A stretch of 64,000 nucleotides of DNA from Robiginitomaculum sp. (GTDB lineage Bacteria > Pseudomonadota > Alphaproteobacteria > Caulobacterales > Maricaulaceae), in contig JAJFFP010000030.1 in the NCBI GenBank assembly GCA_021776595.1, forward strand, positions 1-64,000, given 5' to 3'. Made by a program: the position numbers and the translations under genes. The notes beneath the pieces are model-generated. The model worked only from the letters and a program-made list of their open reading frames with translations. It ran no database searches and was not told the origin of the DNA. This document shows, one piece after another, positions 18,018 to 26,850 of the stretch (the first letter of the stretch is position 1; each line of letters opens with the position of its first letter).

Positions 18018-19079
18018 TTAATAAGACTGTGTAGGCAGGGTGCAGGCCAGAACCTGCGGATCAAACACGCCGCCAATCAGCAAGGTGTTACCACTTCGCG
18101 CACCAACGGAGGCACCCGAAAGAGGGTCGCCGTTAGAAAGATAAACCTCGTGAATGGTTTTCTTTGTCGGGTCTATACGAAAAATTTGTGATGGACTGCG
18201 CACGGCAGCATCTTTTGCGTGTTTGGAAAAAGTCAAAAGTTTGGGATGTGCAGCAACCCAGAGCACTCCTTCTTCATCCACATCAATATTATCAACGCCG
18301 GTATGCAATACCAGCGTATCTTGCAAGGTAAGTTTTCCGCTTGCTGTATCGCGATAGTAAACACGAACAGACTGGTCAATAATGGCACCAATGTAGAGAG
18401 ATTTTGTATCCTCGCTAACCGCTACGCCATTGGCATAACCAATTTTATCGGCAGCAATGCTGGCCTTTTTTCCATCATAATAAACCAGGTTTCCTTTGGT
18501 TTTACGAAACAAAACTTCGGTAAATTCGCCGCGCGAACCATAAGGCGCGCCCAGGTCATTGGTAACGTAAAAGGCATTTTTTCCCACGGCAGCCACATCG
18601 TTTGGCCGAAGAATAAGCGGATCAATTATGGCATGATCGAAGATCAGAACGTCATCTAAAATGCGAAAAACCACAATTCGACTTGTTGACCAGTCTCCAT
18701 GGTCAATGACAAAAAGCCAGCGCAATCCATTCTTATCCACCCATAAATCAATGCCATGGGGTGAAAACAAGGGCGCGTCATAGCCTTTCAGGGTGAGAGG
18801 CTTTGCCGCGTGCGGGTCAGAGACAGGCATGATCCAGATAGAACCAAAGCCATCGCGATTGCGCCGGTCATGGCTGGAGATATAGGCCTGGCCATTTTCA
18901 TGATCGATGACAATGTCTTCTGCACCAACAATACCCTTAATGCTTTCACAGGTGCCGCCAAAATGCGGCTGCAAAGACGTTAGCTCACCGGTCCATTTAA
19001 GGGTGTTCCACCAGAAGTAAGAACCACCGGCCAGCAACAGGGCCAATAAAACAAGGATGACAAGTAAGGGTTTGCGCAT
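18018..19079 (-). CDS. Paraoxonase/arylesterase-like beta-propeller protein
   Basis: A 353-residue secreted or membrane-tethered protein with an N-terminal helix (LLVILVLLALLLAGGSYFWW). The rest resembles the six-bladed paraoxonase family: EDIVIDHENGQAYISSHDRR, PHGIDLWVDKNGLRWLFVID, VGKNAFYVTNDLGAPYG, ANGVAVSED and DNIDVDEEGVLWVAAHP correspond to the calcium-binding loops of that family. Paraoxonases hydrolyse lactones and aryl esters. I start at ATG 19079, since the frame upstream to 19229 overlaps the divergent Rieske gene. Function is inferred from fold similarity. Confidence 0.8.
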   Translation of the reverse strand: MRKPLLVILVLLALLLAGGSYFWWNTLKWTGELTSLQPHFGGTCESIKGIVGAEDIVIDHENGQAYISSHDRRNRDGFGSIWIMPVSDPHAAKPLTLKGYDAPLFSPHGIDLWVDKNGLRWLFVIDHGDWSTSRIVVFRILDDVLIFDHAIIDPLILRPNDVAAVGKNAFYVTNDLGAPYGSRGEFTEVLFRKTKGNLVYYDGKKASIAADKIGYANGVAVSEDTKSLYIGAIIDQSVRVYYRDTASGKLTLQDTLVLHTGVDNIDVDEEGVLWVAAHPKLLTFSKHAKDAAVRSPSQIFRIDPTKKTIHEVYLSNGDPLSGASVGARSGNTLLIGGVFDPQVLACTLPTQSY

Positions 19080-19195
19080 AATGACCGTCTTGTTCTCACG
19101 TTTGCATTTAAGATACCACGCGGCTAGCGCGAAAGGGCTGTTATGGCAAGAGCCATAACGCTTTGCATAGGAGGCTGCAAACGCTAAAAGATGAT

Positions 19196-20242
19196 ATGTT
19201 TTTAACTGACATATGGTATTTTGGCGCATTGTCTTCGGCGATAAAGCCCGGCGCCTTCAAAACGGTAACGATCGCTGGCCAGCCGATACTGTTCGGGCGC
19301 GATCAGGAAGGCCAACCGTTTGCCCTTCGCGATATTTGCCCACACCGGGCCATGCCGCTCTCCTGCGGACAGGCAGTTCAGGGTGCGGATGGCAAAACCC
19401 TTGTTGAATGCGCCTACCATGGATGGCGCTTTGATGTTGAGGGCGTTTGCCGGGAAATTCCATCGCTGACCGCAGAACAAAAAAAGCAGATGGAGCTTGG
19501 GAAAATTCGCACGAAAAGCTATCCGGTTGAAGAAGCACAGGGCCTGATCTGGATATATCTTGGCGAAAAAAGCGGTGCGCCAGCCCGGCCTGCGCCCAAG
19601 CTGGACCATGTGGGGCAAAGCCAGCCGCGTCTGAACGTCGTTATGAATTTTGACTGCCCGCTTGATCATGCGGTGATCGGGCTTATGGACCCGGCGCATA
19701 TAGGCTTTATTCACCGCCAATGGTGGTGGCGCACAGCAAGGTCCATGCACGAAAAACAAAAGGCTTTCGGGCCGATAAAACACGGGTTTTCCATGTTGCC
19801 TCATGTGCCTTCATCCAATTCGTTCCTTTACAAATTGTTGGGGGCCAAACCGCAAACGGAAATCCGGTTTGAATTACCCGGCCTGCGCACAGAATATGTT
19901 TTGGTGGGCGGGCGTCAGGTCACAGGCTTTACCGCCGTAACCCCGGTGGACGAAAAGAACACCAAAATCACCATTGCGCTTTATTGGGACCACCCTTTAT
20001 TGACCGTTATCCCTGATTTTTTATTACGCCGGGCAATTACAATTTTTGCCGGACAGGACCGCGATGCGGTGGAGGCACAGCAAAAGGGCCTCCGCCATGA
20101 TCCAAAACTGATGCTCATCCATGATGCGGATGTGCAGGCCATGTGGTATTTCAAACTCAAGAAGGCGTGGGCGGATGCGCAAATTATGGGCCGCCCGTTC
20201 GTAAACCCGGTCAAGCCGACAACCCTGCGCTGGCGGAGTTAG
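19196..20242 (+). CDS. Rieske non-haem iron oxygenase alpha subunit
   Basis: A 348-residue ring-hydroxylating-type oxygenase. The N-terminal Rieske [2Fe-2S] site is CPHR, spacer, CAYHGW. The catalytic part keeps the mononuclear iron ligands in LDHAVIGLMDPAHIGFIH. ATG 19196 (MFLTDIWYFGAL) is the best family start; a TTG at 19163 is open and an AGGAGG lies at 19169-19174, oddly far for the ATG. No ferredoxin, reductase or beta subunit follows, so electrons must come from elsewhere. It is divergent from the paraoxonase-like gene over 116 bp. Substrate unknown. Confidence 0.88.
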   Translation: MFLTDIWYFGALSSAIKPGAFKTVTIAGQPILFGRDQEGQPFALRDICPHRAMPLSCGQAVQGADGKTLVECAYHGWRFDVEGVCREIPSLTAEQKKQMELGKIRTKSYPVEEAQGLIWIYLGEKSGAPARPAPKLDHVGQSQPRLNVVMNFDCPLDHAVIGLMDPAHIGFIHRQWWWRTARSMHEKQKAFGPIKHGFSMLPHVPSSNSFLYKLLGAKPQTEIRFELPGLRTEYVLVGGRQVTGFTAVTPVDEKNTKITIALYWDHPLLTVIPDFLLRRAITIFAGQDRDAVEAQQKGLRHDPKLMLIHDADVQAMWYFKLKKAWADAQIMGRPFVNPVKPTTLRWRS

Positions 20243-20292
20243 GGTGCCACACACCTGCACCCTTTCCTGCAGAAAGGGCAATCGAATTGGGT

Positions 20293-20709
20293 TCAGACCC
20301 CGGCAAGCATCTCATAAAGGCCAAGTATCGGAACGGACAAATATGCCGCCGTAAAGCCAATGGCCCACAACGCGGCGGCGAGGATAAAAAAGCGCCGGTT
20401 CCACCGATCGGCACTTTCGCATTGCGCAGCCAATACCGGGTCAGTTGGGCAGGCGCGCCCGGGTCGGTAAAGCGCCCAGGCGGCTAAAACCAACAATACT
20501 GCGCTACCGGAAAACAACCATACTTTGTGGTGTGCCAATGTCACCAGAAACGGAAAGTTTGAAAACATGGCCGCCGAAACCGCACCGAAGCCAAGCGCCA
20601 CCAGCAAGACCGGCAAGGCACAGCAAATCATTGTGGTGGTTGAGGTAAACAACAACACCCATCCCCATTTTCCTTGTTGCAGCCCAGCGGTTTTTTCCGA
20701 TAGCGTCAC
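20293..20709 (-). CDS. MerT-like membrane metal transporter
   Basis: A 138-residue protein with three to four membrane helices. The first helix has the cysteine pair in TTTMICCALPVLLVALGFG, and the cytoplasmic loop has YRPGRACPTDPVLAAQC, the two cysteine sites that pass mercuric ion in MerT. It is somewhat longer than the 116-residue MerT. Its ATG overlaps the stop of the MerP-like gene by 4 bp. The context of MerR, MerP-like and outer-membrane genes supports a metal role, but the ion could be other than mercury because no mercuric reductase is present. Confidence 0.8.
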   Translation of the reverse strand: MTLSEKTAGLQQGKWGWVLLFTSTTTMICCALPVLLVALGFGAVSAAMFSNFPFLVTLAHHKVWLFSGSAVLLVLAAWALYRPGRACPTDPVLAAQCESADRWNRRFFILAAALWAIGFTAAYLSVPILGLYEMLAGV

Positions 20710-21044
20710 CCGGCCTTGTCCTCATTCTTTTTTGTAAAATCGCCAGCAGAACAGGTTTTGGTTTTTGTCATCGAGCGGTAGGTAAAGCCTTTTTTCAGGA
20801 ACATGGCTTTGAGTTGGTCATCAGTAAAATTGACCGAACCATCAGTGCACACATTAATCACACCGCTTTCAAAATCGGCATTTGCATCCTTAACGCCATT
20901 GATCTTTTTTAAGGCTTTTTCTGAAGTGGCCACACAAAACGGACAGGTCATACCATCAACCTGAAGTTTGTACTCTGTATCAGTGGCTATTGCGGACCCT
21001 GCCAGTATGGCAAGGCCTAGAGACAGGGTTAGGGCTTTAAGCAT
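20706..21044 (-). CDS. MerP-like periplasmic heavy-metal-binding protein
   Basis: A 112-residue protein with a signal peptide (MLKALTLSLGLAILAGSAIA) and one heavy-metal-associated domain whose metal site is GMTCPFC. This is the layout of MerP, which carries metal in the periplasm to MerT. An extra C-terminal segment contains one more cysteine (TKTCSAG) before a charged tail. It lies 15 bp after the outer-membrane gene and overlaps the MerT-like gene, so the three are one operon. Metal identity is inferred, not shown. Confidence 0.85.
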   Translation of the reverse strand: MLKALTLSLGLAILAGSAIATDTEYKLQVDGMTCPFCVATSEKALKKINGVKDANADFESGVINVCTDGSVNFTDDQLKAMFLKKGFTYRSMTKTKTCSAGDFTKKNEDKAG

Positions 21045-21059
21045 GATTTTCTCCTATGC

Positions 21060-21914
21060 TCAGAAGTTAAAACGAAGACTGGTAACCAGAGAGTAATCTG
21101 GTTCCAGTGCCGTGCCGTGCAAATTATTCACCACCGGTATTTTTAGGGCGGTTTCGGCGATCCAGCGTTTGGTGGCATATTGCAGGCCCGGCGAGAGAAA
21201 GGCCTGGGTGCCGCCGGAATTTGGATTAATAACGCCGCCCAGCCGGTCTCTTTGCAATTGCGTGACATTGGCTTCCAGCACGCCATAAAGAAAGGCGTCC
21301 GTGTTGGCGGCAATGGTTTTGGGTAACAGCCGGTATTGCAGCGAGGCATCCGCGTTAAGGGTGTCGCCACGTGCAAAACCATTGGCGCGGGTGTTGGCAA
21401 CATATTTAACCTGACTGTCAAAGTTCCAGTTGATGCTGGCGGCAGTAAAAATCAGACCGGCAAAGCCGTCCACAGAGCCATCACCGGTCTTGCCGGTTCG
21501 GCCCGTGGGCAGGGTGGCGCCAACAAAAGGGGCGATGCGGACGGTCTTTCCAGGGGTATCGTTTCTATAAATTTCGTAACGGGCAAACAGGGTGGCATCA
21601 CCAAGCCCGGTAAAATTGCGGCTCAAGGCCCCGACTTCACGGTCAATATTGACCAGGGGGGCCACCCCGAAAATTGCCAATTTTGGCGTTACGCCATAGC
21701 CCAGCACAGAAACCCCGGCGCGCACCGTCACATCGCGCTTCATGCCGCCCAGGCGGTCAGAAAGGTTGGTTACAATAAACTGCTGACGCGCTAATACCTC
21801 GCCCTTGCTGACCGGCAGCGCTGTATTAAAGGTGATAGGGGCGGCAAGCGCGGTCGCCGGCAGGAAGGCCAGCAGATAAAATATATATAATTTACAGGTG
21901 TTCTTTTTGTTCAT
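21060..21914 (-). CDS. Outer-membrane beta-barrel protein of the mer-like operon
   Basis: A 284-residue protein with a signal peptide ending ATALA-AP and a C-terminal phenylalanine (LVTSLRFNF), the mark of an outer-membrane barrel. Alternating hydrophobic strands run throughout, including FVGATLPTGRTGKTGDGSVD. It resembles proteins annotated as transporter-like or phenol-degradation-type barrels. As first gene after the MerR-type promoter, it may let metal ions cross the outer membrane or act as a channel for the pair below it; the specific role is unknown. Confidence 0.72.
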   Translation of the reverse strand: MNKKNTCKLYIFYLLAFLPATALAAPITFNTALPVSKGEVLARQQFIVTNLSDRLGGMKRDVTVRAGVSVLGYGVTPKLAIFGVAPLVNIDREVGALSRNFTGLGDATLFARYEIYRNDTPGKTVRIAPFVGATLPTGRTGKTGDGSVDGFAGLIFTAASINWNFDSQVKYVANTRANGFARGDTLNADASLQYRLLPKTIAANTDAFLYGVLEANVTQLQRDRLGGVINPNSGGTQAFLSPGLQYATKRWIAETALKIPVVNNLHGTALEPDYSLVTSLRFNF

Positions 21915-21921
21915 AGATCAG

Positions 21922-21952
21922 GTTATAATGCCTGTAGTAACTATAGGCTCAA
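21922..21952 (-). promoter_or_regulatory. MerR-type promoter and operator
   Basis: On the minus strand TTGAGC (21952-21947) and TATAAC (21927-21922) are separated by 19 bp, the over-long spacer typical of MerR-activated promoters. Within it lies the dyad CCTATAGTTACTACAGG (21947-21931), with one mismatch between arms. The half-sites resemble operators of the cadmium/lead branch of MerR proteins as I recall them. It drives the outer-membrane/MerP/MerT genes, and the divergent merR-like gene starts 12 bp beyond the -35 box. Confidence 0.75.
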
Positions 21953-21963
21953 GGGCGATTGTC

Positions 21964-22383
21964 ATGAAATCACAAAATGTTGATTATTATATCGGTGATG
22001 CTGCCAGAATGACCGGGGTAAAGGTTGAAACCATCCGCTATTATGAAAAAAATGGTGTGCTGGCTGCGCCGCTGCGGGGTCAGAACGGCTACAGGCTCTA
22101 TAGCAAAGATCAGGTAGAACGCCTTATGTTTGTTAAACGATGTCGCGAGCTTGGGTTTTCTCTGAATCACACAACGTCTTTGCTTGACCTGACCAATAGC
22201 GAAGGAAGGACGTGCAAGCAGATCAGCGATAAGGCAGAAAAACGGCTAAAGGAAGTGCGGGCAAAGATAGAGGACCTGAGACGTATGGAGGCCGTGCTTG
22301 AGGGCTATGTTGAGGCTTGCCCGCGCGATGCCAGTGCCAATTGCCCGATTGTTGGCGCCCTGTCTCATGTTGATTTGTTATGA
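21964..22383 (+). CDS. MerR family heavy-metal-responsive regulator
   Basis: A 139-residue activator: winged helix at residues 8-75 (YYIGDAARMTGVKVETIRYYEKNGV, with its RYYEK motif), then a dimerisation helix and metal-binding loop. Cys84, Cys119 and Cys127 match the three metal cysteines of MerR/CadR/PbrR/ZntR proteins; the spacing 35 then 8 differs by one residue from the usual 35 then 9. ATG 21964 was chosen; the upstream extension to 21898 would run across its own operator. It is divergent from the outer-membrane/MerP/MerT operon and presumably controls it. The gene end overlaps the hisN-like gene by 19 bp. Confidence 0.88.
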   Translation: MKSQNVDYYIGDAARMTGVKVETIRYYEKNGVLAAPLRGQNGYRLYSKDQVERLMFVKRCRELGFSLNHTTSLLDLTNSEGRTCKQISDKAEKRLKEVRAKIEDLRRMEAVLEGYVEACPRDASANCPIVGALSHVDLL

Positions 22384-23237
22384 TCGGCGCTTCTGGCCAA
22401 AACCTTTAGCGCTTCTTTGTGCAGCCGGTCATCACCACTGGCCACGACCTGGCCGCCATGCCAGGCGTGTCCGCCAGACCAGTTGGTAATTATGCCGCCA
22501 GCGCCCTCGATGATGGGAATCAGGGCAGCAATGTCGTAATCCTGCAAACCGGATTCAACCACCACATCAACACCACCGCGCGCCAATGCCGCATAAGCAT
22601 AGCAATCGAGCCCATAGCGTTGCAGGCGCGTTTTCTTGCGTAATTGTTCAAAAGCATCATGTTCATAACCAGCAAAAAGATTAGGATCGGTTGTGCACAA
22701 AGTGGCATGGCGTACATCAGCGCATCTTCGTGTGTTCAACCGTCTATGTTTGTTGCCGTTCTTGTAAAACCAGGCTTCATCGCCAAAGCCTATAAAGCGC
22801 TCACCGGTAACGGGCTGGTCCATTAACCCCAGAACCGGACGCCCCTCTCTGGTCAAGGCAATTAAAGTGCCCCAGACCGGCAGGGCGCTGATATAAGCAC
22901 GGGTACCATCAATGGGGTCCAGCACCCAGTTAAATTCGGACTGGCCGGGTTTGATACCATATTCTTCACCACGAATGCCGTGATCGGGAAAGCGCTCGCC
23001 AATCAGCGCCCGAATGGTGCGTTCTGCCCCCCGATCAGCAATGGTGACAGGGTCATAGCCACTGGGGTGATCCGGCTTTTCTTCAACTGAGATTGCGGTA
23101 TCAAAATGTTTAAGCGTGATTAGCTGCGCCGCCTCTGCAAGGGTGGTAATGAAAGGACCAAATTCAGCCCTCTCACCGGCGCTTAACAAGCCAGGCAGGT
23201 CAGCATGTAAACTATGATCGTCAGTTGGTGCGGCCAT
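22365..23237 (-). CDS. hisN: Inositol monophosphatase family protein, likely histidinol-phosphatase (HisN type)
   Basis: A 290-residue magnesium-dependent phosphatase. The metal sites are IRGEEYG and WVLDPIDGTRAYISALPVWG, then GLQDYDIAALIPIIEGAGG, the last with the third aspartate. DGTRAY, rather than DGTxNF, is the form seen in HisN, which removes phosphate from histidinol phosphate in histidine synthesis. This makes HisN more likely than inositol or CysQ-type activity, but no other his gene is nearby. Confidence 0.82.
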   Translation of the reverse strand: MAAPTDDHSLHADLPGLLSAGERAEFGPFITTLAEAAQLITLKHFDTAISVEEKPDHPSGYDPVTIADRGAERTIRALIGERFPDHGIRGEEYGIKPGQSEFNWVLDPIDGTRAYISALPVWGTLIALTREGRPVLGLMDQPVTGERFIGFGDEAWFYKNGNKHRRLNTRRCADVRHATLCTTDPNLFAGYEHDAFEQLRKKTRLQRYGLDCYAYAALARGGVDVVVESGLQDYDIAALIPIIEGAGGIITNWSGGHAWHGGQVVASGDDRLHKEALKVLARSADHNKST

Positions 23238-23312
23238 GGGTTCTTTTATCTCTGCACCGCGTCAGACGCTAGTGCGGGATGTGGAAAGAGGCGATTATGA
23301 CCACACTAACAC

Positions 23313-23690
23313 TTATGCGGCAGGCGCGGATCCGCTCATAGCTTTTGCCAGCTCCAGTAAACGCCGCCGTGTGCTTTCATCAAGCGTATAATAGGCGCGG
23401 ACCAGTTCCATGGTCTCGCCCTGCGTCAGAATATCGGCGGGCAGGGCATGAGAATCATTAGCGGCCTCTTCCGAACTTAAACCGTCATAAAAATATTGCA
23501 CAGGAACATGCAACGCTTCGGAAAGATCAAACAAACGGCTGGCGCTGATGCGGTTGGCGGCACATTCATATTTTTGAATTTGCTGAAACCGGATGCCAAC
23601 CTGCTCGCCCAAGCCTTGTTGGGTCATGCCCAAAAGACGGCGGCGGCGGCGCAAGCGGCGCCCTACATGTATATCGATTGAATTGACCAT
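23313..23690 (-). CDS. XRE-family helix-turn-helix regulator
   Basis: A 125-residue regulator of a type common in alphaproteobacteria. The DNA-binding domain covers residues 8-65 (VGRRLRRRRRLLGMTQQGLG and the recognition helix FQQIQKYECAANRISASRL). The C-terminal tail has LVRAYYTLDESTRRRLLELA. It lies upstream of hisN with 75 bp between them and after typA. Target genes are unknown. Confidence 0.88.
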   Translation of the reverse strand: MVNSIDIHVGRRLRRRRRLLGMTQQGLGEQVGIRFQQIQKYECAANRISASRLFDLSEALHVPVQYFYDGLSSEEAANDSHALPADILTQGETMELVRAYYTLDESTRRRLLELAKAMSGSAPAA

Positions 23691-23762
23691 AACGCACTCA
23701 CTTTTCTAACCGGCACGTTGTTTCGTGCCAGCCATAAAGAAAGCAAGAGGTGTGCCTAAAAA

Positions 23763-25613
23763 CTATAAATTTGCAAGCTTTTGTTTTTGCTTGCGTTTTA
23801 TAGGATCGAGTTCCACTTTTCGCACACGGATAACGCTTGGGGTCACTTCGACTTGCTCGTCATCGGCGATCCAGGCGATAGCCTGTTCCAAAGTGAGACG
23901 CTTTGGTGTGATCAGGGTTACGGCATCGTCCTTGCCTGATGCGCGCATATTGGTCAGCTTCTTGCCCTTGATTGGATTGACCATCAGATCATCACCGCGC
24001 GTGCACTCACCGATGACCATACCGTTATAGACTTGCTCGCCTGCACCAATGAACAAAGTGCCACGTGGCTCGATATTCATCAGGGCAAAAGCCGAAGCCT
24101 TTCCATCGGCCATGGAAATCAGTGCCCCACGCGCCCGGTCCTCGATCACGCCGCGCCAGGGACCCCAGTGTGAAAACACACGGTTGAGCACCCCTTTGCC
24201 GCGGGTTTCGGTTAAAAACCTGCCGCCATAACCGATCAGTGAACGCGAAGGTGCGTTAAACACCAGGCGCGTATGGCCGGCACCCGCCGGGCTCATGTTC
24301 TTTAATTCTGCCTTGCGTGCCGTAAGGCTTTCAATAACGGTGCCCGAATGGGCTTCATCCACATCACAAATGACCTCCTCATAAGGCTCCAGCCTCTCGC
24401 CGGTATCTTCATCGGTGCGGATCAGAACCCGTGGGCGCGATACTGATAACTCAAAGCCTTCACGGCGCAGTGTTTCGATCAGAACCCCCAATTGCAACTC
24501 ACCACGACCGGCCAGTTCCAGCGCATCTGCGCCGGTGGCGGCATCACGCACTTCAATGGCCACATTGGACCTTGCTTCACGCATCAGGCGGTCGCGTATA
24601 ATGCGGGATTGCACTTTGTCGCCATCACGCCCGCCCAGCGGCGAGTCGTTAATGGATATGGTGACGGCCATGGTCGGTGGATCAATCGCGGTAGCCGCGA
24701 TCGGGTCTTTTACCTCTGGTGCCGCCAGGGTATCGGCCACATTGGCGGTGCCAAAGCCCGCAATGGCAGCAATGTCGCCGGCATGCACTTCTTCTGCCTG
24801 AACGCGGGCCATACCATTCATCACAAACAGCTTTGAAAGGCGTGTGCGCTCGATCGGCTCACCAGTACGGGCCAGAGCCTGCACCTGATCGCCAACCCGA
24901 ATGGTGCCGCTTTCTATGCGCCCGGTCAGCACCCGGCCCACATAGGGGTCTGCATCGATCATGGAAACCAGCATGGTAAAAGGCTCGTCTTTACGGGCTG
25001 CCGCCGATGGGGCCGGTGTGTGCGTTACAATGGTTTCAAATAGCGGGTCCAAACTGGTGCCGACCACCCCTTCTTCCTTGCTCGCCCAGCCATCACGGCC
25101 TGCGGCGTAGACATAAGGAAAATCAAGTTGGGCGTCTGAAGCACCAAGATCAGAAAAAAGATCAAACACCGCGTTTAGGGCTTTTTCCGGATCGGCACCG
25201 GTGCGATCCACCTTGTTCAGCACCACCATGGGGCAGAGGCCAAGGCTTAGCGCTTTGGAGAGTACGAAACGGGTTTGCGGCATGGGGCCTTCGGCCGCAT
25301 CGATCAGCAATACCGCGCCATCTACCATAGAAAGAATACGCTCGACCTCGCCGCCAAAGTCGGCATGGCCTGGGGTATCAATAATATTGATGCGCGTGCC
25401 TTGCCAGGTAACGCTGGCGCATTTCGCCATAATGGTTATGCCGCGTTCTTGCTCTTGATCGATATTATCAAGCGCCCGTTCGGGGCGGTCCTCATGGGCG
25501 GCAAACACACCTGTCTGGATCAACATTTGATCAACCAGGGTGGTTTTCCCGTGGTCAACGTGGGCGATAATGGCAATATTACGCATGGTTTTGGGGTCTC
25601 TATTGGTGCTCAA
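23763..25613 (-). CDS. typA: Translational GTPase TypA/BipA
   Basis: A 616-residue ribosome-associated GTPase, of normal length. G1 is [16 protein letters not shown]3 [11 protein letters not shown] and G4 NKVDR. Domains II, III and V and the C-terminal domain follow, with [21 protein letters not shown] typical of BipA. TypA assists ribosome assembly and translation under stress and low temperature. It is monocistronic by appearance, with the small RNA gene reading away from its start. Confidence 0.96.
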   Translation of the reverse strand: MSTNRDPKTMRNIAIIAHVDHGKTTLVDQMLIQTGVFAAHEDRPERALDNIDQEQERGITIMAKCASVTWQGTRINIIDTPGHADFGGEVERILSMVDGAVLLIDAAEGPMPQTRFVLSKALSLGLCPMVVLNKVDRTGADPEKALNAVFDLFSDLGASDAQLDFPYVYAAGRDGWASKEEGVVGTSLDPLFETIVTHTPAPSAAARKDEPFTMLVSMIDADPYVGRVLTGRIESGTIRVGDQVQALARTGEPIERTRLSKLFVMNGMARVQAEEVHAGDIAAIAGFGTANVADTLAAPEVKDPIAATAIDPPTMAVTISINDSPLGGRDGDKVQSRIIRDRLMREARSNVAIEVRDAATGADALELAGRGELQLGVLIETLRREGFELSVSRPRVLIRTDEDTGERLEPYEEVICDVDEAHSGTVIESLTARKAELKNMSPAGAGHTRLVFNAPSRSLIGYGGRFLTETRGKGVLNRVFSHWGPWRGVIEDRARGALISMADGKASAFALMNIEPRGTLFIGAGEQVYNGMVIGECTRGDDLMVNPIKGKKLTNMRASGKDDAVTLITPKRLTLEQAIAWIADDEQVEVTPSVIRVRKVELDPIKRKQKQKLANL

Positions 25614-25723
25614 CCTGTTAGGGCAAGGGCGTCAGCTAGAGCAAACCTGACCTAAAAGATAGCGATTCTTTCAGTTTTGTGCGCCGCACCCTTGATTTTT
25701 GTGCATCGCAATATATTGTTAAG

Positions 25724-25810
25724 GTGTTGCGGCGTCGCACGCCGCCACCCGTTTACGGGTGTTTCCTCCCTAAAATACTTTACCGCGCTCTTTCGGGCGC
25801 GGTTTTTTTT
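25724..25810 (+). ncRNA. Candidate trans-acting small RNA of the alpha-r8/MmgR (Rfam suhB) kind
   Basis: In the gap between typA and the downstream minus-strand gene lies a compact RNA-like unit. A promoter with TTGATT (25692-25697) and TATTGT (25714-25719), spaced by 16, leads into GCGGCG/CGCCGC (stem 1), CACCCG/CGGGTG (stem 2), an unpaired TTTCCTCCC (25762-25770) and a strong terminator. TTTCCTCCC is an anti-Shine-Dalgarno element, and this order of two hairpins, CU-rich linker and terminator is what I recall of the alphaproteobacterial MmgR family, which in rhizobia limits polyhydroxybutyrate granule formation. The family assignment is from memory; the structure is read directly. Confidence 0.65.
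25783..25810 (+). terminator. Rho-independent terminator of the small RNA
   Basis: An 8-bp GC-rich stem (CCGCGCTC with GGGCGCGG, one G-T pair, loop TTTC) is followed by eight T residues at 25803-25810. The T run overlaps the stop codon of the convergent N-formylglutamate amidohydrolase gene at 25809-25811. It is the clearest intrinsic terminator in the window. Confidence 0.88.
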
Positions 25811-26711
25811 ACGGTGTTTCTTTTGTAAACGTACAAATGGATTGGCAAAGCTGCTTTATATCCTTACGCAGGGCGTTAAATTTTCTGTTTTTAAGCAATG
25901 TATTCTCATCCATATAAAGGGCGCGGCTTATCTCGATCTGCAAGGCGTTCAAGCGTTCTTGCGGCTTGCCATAACACAAGGTTGAATAGCCGCCGGCATA
26001 AGGCGTATTGCGTATGACCCGATAGCCCATATCCATGAGTGTGCGCTCAATATGGGCAATCAGTGCCGGGTTACAGGTTTGTCCGTGTCCATCGCCCAAA
26101 ACAAAATCAGTAACACCGCCGGGACACTGGTTGGCACAATCGGCGGGCATGGAATGGCAATCAATCAGCGTTGCCCGTCCGAAAGTCTTTTTTTGCCAGG
26201 CCAGTTCTGTGCCAAGTGTCTTGTGATAGGGCCGATGAAGGTGGTGCAGGCGCTGCACGGCCTCCTTATAAGGTATTTTCCTGTCATAGATTGGCATTTC
26301 CGCAGAGACCATGCGTGGCACCACACCCAGCCCTGCCAGTACCCGCGCACTGTTTTGCCGGTTTGGTGTTGGGCAGTAATCACTGAACATAGACGGGTCC
26401 AGCTCATTCGACGCACGATTGGCATCAAGCATGGCGCGGGGAAAATGTGCGCACAAAAGGGATGCACCAAAGCGCGGAGCATCACTGAACAATTCATCGA
26501 CCCAGGCGTCTTCTGATGTCTTTAGTGAATGCGGATCAAGAGTGCTGAGTTGATGAAACTTTTGGGGATAAACGCGTCCTGAATGTGGCGAAGCAAACAA
26601 TACCGGCACGACGGATTTAGGGGTCTGAAGATCAAGGGGCGTTTCCAGCTCTGGCCACGGGATAACACGTGTTGGTTTTGCTGTTGCATCCAGTGTGGTC
26701 CAGACATTCAT
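25809..26711 (-). CDS. N-formylglutamate amidohydrolase family protein
   Basis: A 300-residue member of the N-formylglutamate amidohydrolase family, which releases formate from N-formylglutamate in histidine breakdown. Marks are FASPHSGRVYP, the EDAWVDELF segment, FPRAMLDANRASNELDPSMF and LIDCHSMPAD, which together supply the likely metal ligands. No hut gene is next to it, so the substrate may differ. Its end meets the T run of the convergent small RNA terminator. Confidence 0.86.
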   Translation of the reverse strand: MNVWTTLDATAKPTRVIPWPELETPLDLQTPKSVVPVLFASPHSGRVYPQKFHQLSTLDPHSLKTSEDAWVDELFSDAPRFGASLLCAHFPRAMLDANRASNELDPSMFSDYCPTPNRQNSARVLAGLGVVPRMVSAEMPIYDRKIPYKEAVQRLHHLHRPYHKTLGTELAWQKKTFGRATLIDCHSMPADCANQCPGGVTDFVLGDGHGQTCNPALIAHIERTLMDMGYRVIRNTPYAGGYSTLCYGKPQERLNALQIEISRALYMDENTLLKNRKFNALRKDIKQLCQSICTFTKETP

Positions 26712-26850
26712 TTGGCTAACCTTGCCTGCTTGCGCTAATTCGTCAATCCCGTCCGTCTAAACCCCCTCTTTACCCTCTTGCGTTATGGTGCACACGAGCA
26801 AACATAAAAAAGCCCCAATAGAGGGTGTAAACGGGTATCAGGAGTGGGAA

